Positions 60,411 to 64,000 of a DNA stretch of 64,000 bases are shown here, in pieces (the first letter of the stretch is position 1; every line of letters starts with the position of its first letter). The stretch spans positions 1 to 64,000 of the forward strand of contig NZ_SOPW01000001.1 of the NCBI RefSeq assembly GCF_004402015.1, written 5' to 3'. Source of the stretch: Filobacillus milosensis (GTDB lineage Bacteria > Bacillota > Bacilli > Bacillales > Alkalibacillaceae). The notes below the pieces were generated by a model, which saw only the letters and a list, made by a program, of their open reading frames with translations, made no database searches and was not told the DNA's origin. Position numbers and translations under genes: made by a program.

Positions 60411-60980
60411 TTAGTATGTTAACTGGTCGGTAAATTCATTATAGGCAAAAAATGTATCAGGATAAATCGATTGTTTTTTGCTTATTAAAAAATGTATTGA
60501 ATTTTCCAGAGCAAAATGACAAGCTCGATCAAGATCTTTTTCTGCGATTTTTCTTGCCTCATGAACAGCAGGAAAGTCTCTGCCAGGTTCAATAAAATCA
60601 GCAAGAAATACAATTTTTTCAGTTAAAGACATATGTTTATGACCAGTAGTATGATATCGGATGGCATTAAGAACCTCATCATCATGAATCATAAAAAAAC
60701 GCTCCATCATTTTTGCACCAACTGGTCCATGCCAGACTTCGTGATGATAATTTAATAAGTCCTTGGGTAAATCAACATGGTCAACTATCCACTGTTTTAA
60801 TATTGAAAAGTCCATGTCCTTTGCGTAATCATGTAATGCTGCAGCTAAGCCTACTCTGTAATGATCCCCATGGTATTGTTCACTCAAATTGATAGCTGTT
60901 TCTGTTACCCGTTCAACATGATCGTATCTTTTTTGAGTAAGTACTTTCTTCGACTCTTCTAGTGCTTCTTCAATCTTCAT
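60411..60980 (-). CDS. yqeK: YqeK HD-domain nucleotide hydrolase
   Basis: A 189-residue HD phosphohydrolase. Family members cleave diadenosine tetraphosphate symmetrically to ADP. Metal residues are visible in HVERVTE, ALHDYAKD, HHEVWHG and IRYHTTGH. Its ATG overlaps the end of nadD by 11 bases. Confidence 0.93.
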   Translation of the reverse strand: MKIEEALEESKKVLTQKRYDHVERVTETAINLSEQYHGDHYRVGLAAALHDYAKDMDFSILKQWIVDHVDLPKDLLNYHHEVWHGPVGAKMMERFFMIHDDEVLNAIRYHTTGHKHMSLTEKIVFLADFIEPGRDFPAVHEARKIAEKDLDRACHFALENSIHFLISKKQSIYPDTFFAYNEFTDQLTY

Positions 60981-61536
60981 AAAGTTGATTCTCCCTTATA
61001 TAAAGTAAAACGTTATCCGTTAATCCATAAGGTACTTTCTCAGCTTTAAGTTCTTTTCTAATTTTTGTAGAAGAAACGGGCACATCTTCCATTTCAACCA
61101 TGATGACATCAGGATCACTGGCTTGCTCAAAACCTTCTCGTGTCACACCAACGAACTGAACTAACTTTTTTAGTTCATCAATTTTGTACCATTTTGGGAG
61201 ATAATCGATCATATCTCCACCAATAATAAAATAAAAAGATACATCAGGGTACTGGTTTATAAGATGTTTGACCGTTTCCACGGTGTATGACTTACCTTTT
61301 AAATTATATTCTATTGTTGAAACTTTGAACTTATGTTCTAAGTCTTTTAATAATAAATTCAACATGTCCAACCGTTCATTTGGATGAGCCTTAGCCCCGG
61401 TTTTATGAGGGGGGTGATAAGTAGGTATTAACCACACTTCATCCAAATTCAATTTCTTTTGGACCGTTTGAGCCAGTTTTACATGTCCGATATGCGGCGG
61501 GTCGAATGTTCCCCCAAATAATCCTATTTTTTTCAT
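60970..61536 (-). CDS. nadD: Nicotinate-nucleotide adenylyltransferase
   Basis: Makes deamido-NAD from nicotinate mononucleotide and ATP. The 188 residues show GGTFDPPHIGH at residues 9-19 and the second nucleotidyl-transferase motif SSTKIRKEL. An AAGGA box precedes the ATG. It overlaps yqeK. Confidence 0.96.
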   Translation of the reverse strand: MKKIGLFGGTFDPPHIGHVKLAQTVQKKLNLDEVWLIPTYHPPHKTGAKAHPNERLDMLNLLLKDLEHKFKVSTIEYNLKGKSYTVETVKHLINQYPDVSFYFIIGGDMIDYLPKWYKIDELKKLVQFVGVTREGFEQASDPDVIMVEMEDVPVSSTKIRKELKAEKVPYGLTDNVLLYIRENQLYED

Positions 61537-61550
61537 AACATTGTTTCCTT

Positions 61551-61841
61551 TTATGGTAACTCTAACATTTTATTTTCTTCAGATTCTTTATATAAAACAA
61601 TGATATTACCAATAATTTGAACTAATTCAGCATCTGTACCTTCTACTAATTGGTCTGCAATCGTTCGTTTATCTTCAAAACAATTTTGCAAGATACTCAC
61701 CTTAATTAATTCTCTTTTTTCTAAGGCCTCGCTAATTTGTTGAATCATGTTTTCGTTCACACCATCTTTACCAACTTGGAATATTGGGTTTAAATGATGG
61801 GCTTCTTTCCTTAAATAACGCTTTTGTTTGCCTGTTAACAA
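61551..61841 (-). CDS. yqeI: Ribosome assembly RNA-binding protein YqeI (YhbY family)
   Basis: A 96-residue CRM-domain protein starting LTGKQKRYLRKEAHHLNPIF, with the GKDGVNE loop typical of the fold. It is thought to act in 50S assembly. The start codon is TTG, eight bases after AAAGGAG. That box lies inside the end of aroE, whose TAA directly precedes the TTG. Confidence 0.94.
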   Translation of the reverse strand: MLTGKQKRYLRKEAHHLNPIFQVGKDGVNENMIQQISEALEKRELIKVSILQNCFEDKRTIADQLVEGTDAELVQIIGNIIVLYKESEENKMLELP

Positions 61842-62666
61842 TTAAATGACTCCTTTCTCAAATTCAAATGGTTCAAGACCATCAACTGAATGGTTTGTCC
61901 ATATTTCAAATGACTTAGCTGCTTGATACCAAAGCATTGTATCTCCAAACAATAAGTTAGCTTTTCTTTGTTTAGCTTCGTTTAGAAATTGCGTTAATTT
62001 GGGCTTGTATACTATATCACTAACAATCGTAGCTGAGCTTAAATATTTTAATGAAATGATTTGTTTTTTGTCATCAGGTTCCATACCTATATTTGTGGTT
62101 TGAATAATCAAATCATATTTACTTAAACAACCTTCAACTTCTGATAAGGAATAAACTGAACTATTTTGATACCCATCACAAATGTCATAGGCTCGATTTA
62201 CCGTACGGTTAGCGATATCCAGTCGCGCAGGACGAAATTCTTGTAGAGTATAGTATATTCCTCTTGCAGCCCCACCTGCGCCAAGTAACAAAATATTCTT
62301 TTTTGAAGTATGTTTAATAAAGCTGGGATAAGCTTGTCTAAGTGATTCTAAATATCCTACACCATCTGTATTATACCCAATTAGCTTTTCTTTCTCTCTT
62401 TTTACAGTATTCACAGATTGGAGTTTCTCAGCCTTTTCATCAAGACCATCTAATAATGGAATAATTTTTTCCTTATAAGGAACCGTGACATTAAACCCAT
62501 CAATATTATTTTCCCTAAGTTCAATCACTTTCTTACTTAATTGACTTTCAAGAACATCATACAAGTTGTACTGACCATTGAAGCCCATGTTCTTTAGAAA
62601 ATAATTATGAATAATCGGGGATTTTGATTGACTAACTGGATGACCAATTAAACCAAACTGATACAC
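61842..62666 (-). CDS. aroE: Shikimate dehydrogenase
   Basis: Reduces 3-dehydroshikimate with NADPH in aromatic amino acid synthesis. The 274 residues include GHPVSQSKSP (substrate), NVTVPYKE with the catalytic lysine, and the nucleotide loop GAGGAARGI. A GTG at 62666 is preferred, six bases after AGGAGG. The TTG one codon earlier is too close to that box. Confidence 0.95.
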   Translation of the reverse strand: MYQFGLIGHPVSQSKSPIIHNYFLKNMGFNGQYNLYDVLESQLSKKVIELRENNIDGFNVTVPYKEKIIPLLDGLDEKAEKLQSVNTVKREKEKLIGYNTDGVGYLESLRQAYPSFIKHTSKKNILLLGAGGAARGIYYTLQEFRPARLDIANRTVNRAYDICDGYQNSSVYSLSEVEGCLSKYDLIIQTTNIGMEPDDKKQIISLKYLSSATIVSDIVYKPKLTQFLNEAKQRKANLLFGDTMLWYQAAKSFEIWTNHSVDGLEPFEFEKGVI

Positions 62667-62676
62667 CAAATCCCTC

Positions 62677-63780
62677 CTAAATAATTGCTTCTCTTAAAAT
62701 AACACGTACACCTTTTGGTACATAAGCATTTATTGTAATTTCTCCTTCTGGAACAGTAATCCATCCTAAACCTGAAAAAACGACATCTGTTTTTCCACCT
62801 TTAATTCGAAAGGTTTCTTTCTCCATTTCAGGCCATGTAGCTAATGTATCTTTTGAAGGAGGTGCTAATAAGTCTCCTAAATGATTCTCATATAATTCGT
62901 CAGCTTTCTCTTGTTTCGTACGATGAATGTTTAATTCGTTGCTAAAGTAACAAACGTACCCAACCTTTTCATTGGACGCTTCCACATCAAAACGAGCCAA
63001 ACCTCCAATAAACAAGGTTTGACCTTCTTCTAATTGAAACACTTTAGGTTTGACTTCTTTTTTAGGAGTAATACTCTTAAGGTCTTTCTTCGATAAATAA
63101 TGAGCCATTTGATGATGATTAATAATTCCTGGCGTATCTATCATCGATGATCGATCATCTAATGGAATATCAATAAAACCTAGAGTTGTCCCAGGGAAGT
63201 ATGATGTTGTGATGACATCTTTCTCTTCAGTCGAGTTTTGTATAAAATAGTTAATTAATGTTGATTTCCCTACATTTGTACTACCAACAACATATACATC
63301 CTGCCCTTGTCTCAATCGTTCAATTTCAAAAGCAGTTTCCTTCATACCAGTGCCCTTAACAGCACTCACTAAAAATATATCTTTAACCTTTAAACCAAAG
63401 TCTTTTGCAACACGACGCATCCAATTTTTAACTTTGTTTAAGTTAACTGAGCTTGGTAATAAATCAACTTTATTTCCTACTATAATGACAGGGTTACTTC
63501 CTGCAAAACGGTTTAGTCCCTGTATAAAACTGCCATGCACGTCAAATAAGTCGACAACTTTTACAATTAACGCTTGTTTGCTTCCAATTTCATGCAGCAT
63601 ATTAAGGAAGTCATCAGCAGTCATATCGACATCTTGGACTTCATTATAGTGTTTTAATCTAAAGCAACGTTTACAAATCACTTCTTCTCTCTGCAATGCT
63701 GATTCAGGTGCATAACCTGCTTTTGTTTCATCTTCATGCTGTATTTTAGCTCCACAGCCTTGACAATAAAATTCTTCCAT
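62677..63780 (-). CDS. yqeH: Circularly permuted GTPase YqeH
   Basis: A 30S assembly GTPase. The 367 residues start with a zinc finger (CQGCG and CKRCF). G-motifs come in permuted order: G4 NKVDLLP, G5-like VSAVKG, G1 GSTNVGKST, then G3 DTPG. It starts two bases before the yqeG stop and precedes aroE, as in B. subtilis. Confidence 0.96.
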   Translation of the reverse strand: MEEFYCQGCGAKIQHEDETKAGYAPESALQREEVICKRCFRLKHYNEVQDVDMTADDFLNMLHEIGSKQALIVKVVDLFDVHGSFIQGLNRFAGSNPVIIVGNKVDLLPSSVNLNKVKNWMRRVAKDFGLKVKDIFLVSAVKGTGMKETAFEIERLRQGQDVYVVGSTNVGKSTLINYFIQNSTEEKDVITTSYFPGTTLGFIDIPLDDRSSMIDTPGIINHHQMAHYLSKKDLKSITPKKEVKPKVFQLEEGQTLFIGGLARFDVEASNEKVGYVCYFSNELNIHRTKQEKADELYENHLGDLLAPPSKDTLATWPEMEKETFRIKGGKTDVVFSGLGWITVPEGEITINAYVPKGVRVILREAII

Positions 63781-63781
63781 T

Positions 63782-64000
63782 CTAATCCTCCCAGTTAAGT
63801 TTACCTTTCTTCTTAAAATACTTTAATAGTCGACGTTCAATTTTTCGATTAATACGAGTAAAAAAACCGTCCGTTTTCACAATTGGAACAACTAGTACAG
63901 TATGTAAATTAGCGCGATTCCCTCCAAATACATCTGTTAATAATTGATCTCCCACAACTACTATTTTCTCTTCAGGTAAACCCATCGTTTGCTTGGCACG
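63782..64000 (-). CDS. yqeG: YqeG HAD-family phosphatase, C-terminal part
   Basis: Seventy-two codons are visible before the window edge. The phrase EEKIVVVGDQLLTDVFGGNR is HAD motif IV with the metal-binding aspartates. The basic tail RKIERRLLKYFKKKGKL is typical of YqeG. The N-terminal nucleophile part lies outside the window. It heads the ribosome-assembly gene cluster. Confidence 0.92.
   Translation of the reverse strand, partial: RAKQTMGLPEEKIVVVGDQLLTDVFGGNRANLHTVLVVPIVKTDGFFTRINRKIERRLLKYFKKKGKLNWED

Overview
The window is a 64 kb piece of a low-GC, endospore-forming Bacillaceae chromosome. It follows the Bacillus subtilis yqeG-to-pbpA segment almost gene for gene, read mostly leftward (minus strand). 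Sporulation and germination genes (spoIIP, gpr, yqfC, yqfD), a comE competence cluster, and a GC-rich palindromic intergenic repeat of a type I remember from halophilic and alkaliphilic Bacillaceae suggest a Halobacillus/Alkalibacillus/Virgibacillus-like organism. The genus is inference and is not proven.

Layout, left to right. 0-5 kb: the start of an IS1182-type transposase cut by the window edge, then pbpA, a yqgE-like transporter and sodA. 5-5.9 kb: a repeat copy and a five-tRNA operon (Asn-Met-His-Ile2-Ser) with a duplicated tRNA 5' end in its leader. 5.9-7.7 kb: a sodium/phosphate cotransporter gene broken by one in-frame TAA and preceded by a Pho-box-like array. 7.7-14 kb: an NfeD-like gene, ispG, yqfX, yqfT, nfo, cshB and ispH. 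14-17.4 kb: guaB-guaA with a guanine riboswitch in front of guaA. 17.4-28.7 kb: yqfO, trmK, cccA, sigA, dnaG, ppsR, ccpN, recO, yqzL, era, dgkA and ybeY. 28.7-36.8 kb: a shortened pgpH, phoH, yqfD, yqfC, yqfB, floA, yqeZ, yqeY and rpsU. 36.9-49.9 kb: yqeW, deoC, mtaB, rsmE, prmA, dnaJ, dnaK, grpE, hrcA with CIRCE, hemW and lepA. 50-64 kb: yqxA, spoIIP, gpr, rpsT, holA, yqzM, comEC-comEB-comEA, comER, yqeM, rsfS, yqeK, nadD, yqeI, aroE, yqeH and the end of yqeG.

The genes serve core information processing (SigA, primase, RecO, HolA, ribosome assembly GTPases and rRNA/tRNA modification), protein quality control, the two terminal iron-sulfur enzymes of MEP isoprenoid synthesis, GMP synthesis, cell wall and membrane organisation, DNA uptake and spore formation.

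The least ordinary parts are non-coding. Five copies of a mosaic palindromic element carry exchangeable hairpin modules, and two stems of one module change on both sides between copies. An array of at least seven units with an exact 21-bp step lies between the terminators of the convergent genes ispH and guaA. A tRNA-Asn 5' end is duplicated around a short insert. Among proteins, the notable cases are the nonsense-split nptA and a PgpH-type c-di-AMP phosphodiesterase with no extracellular domain.
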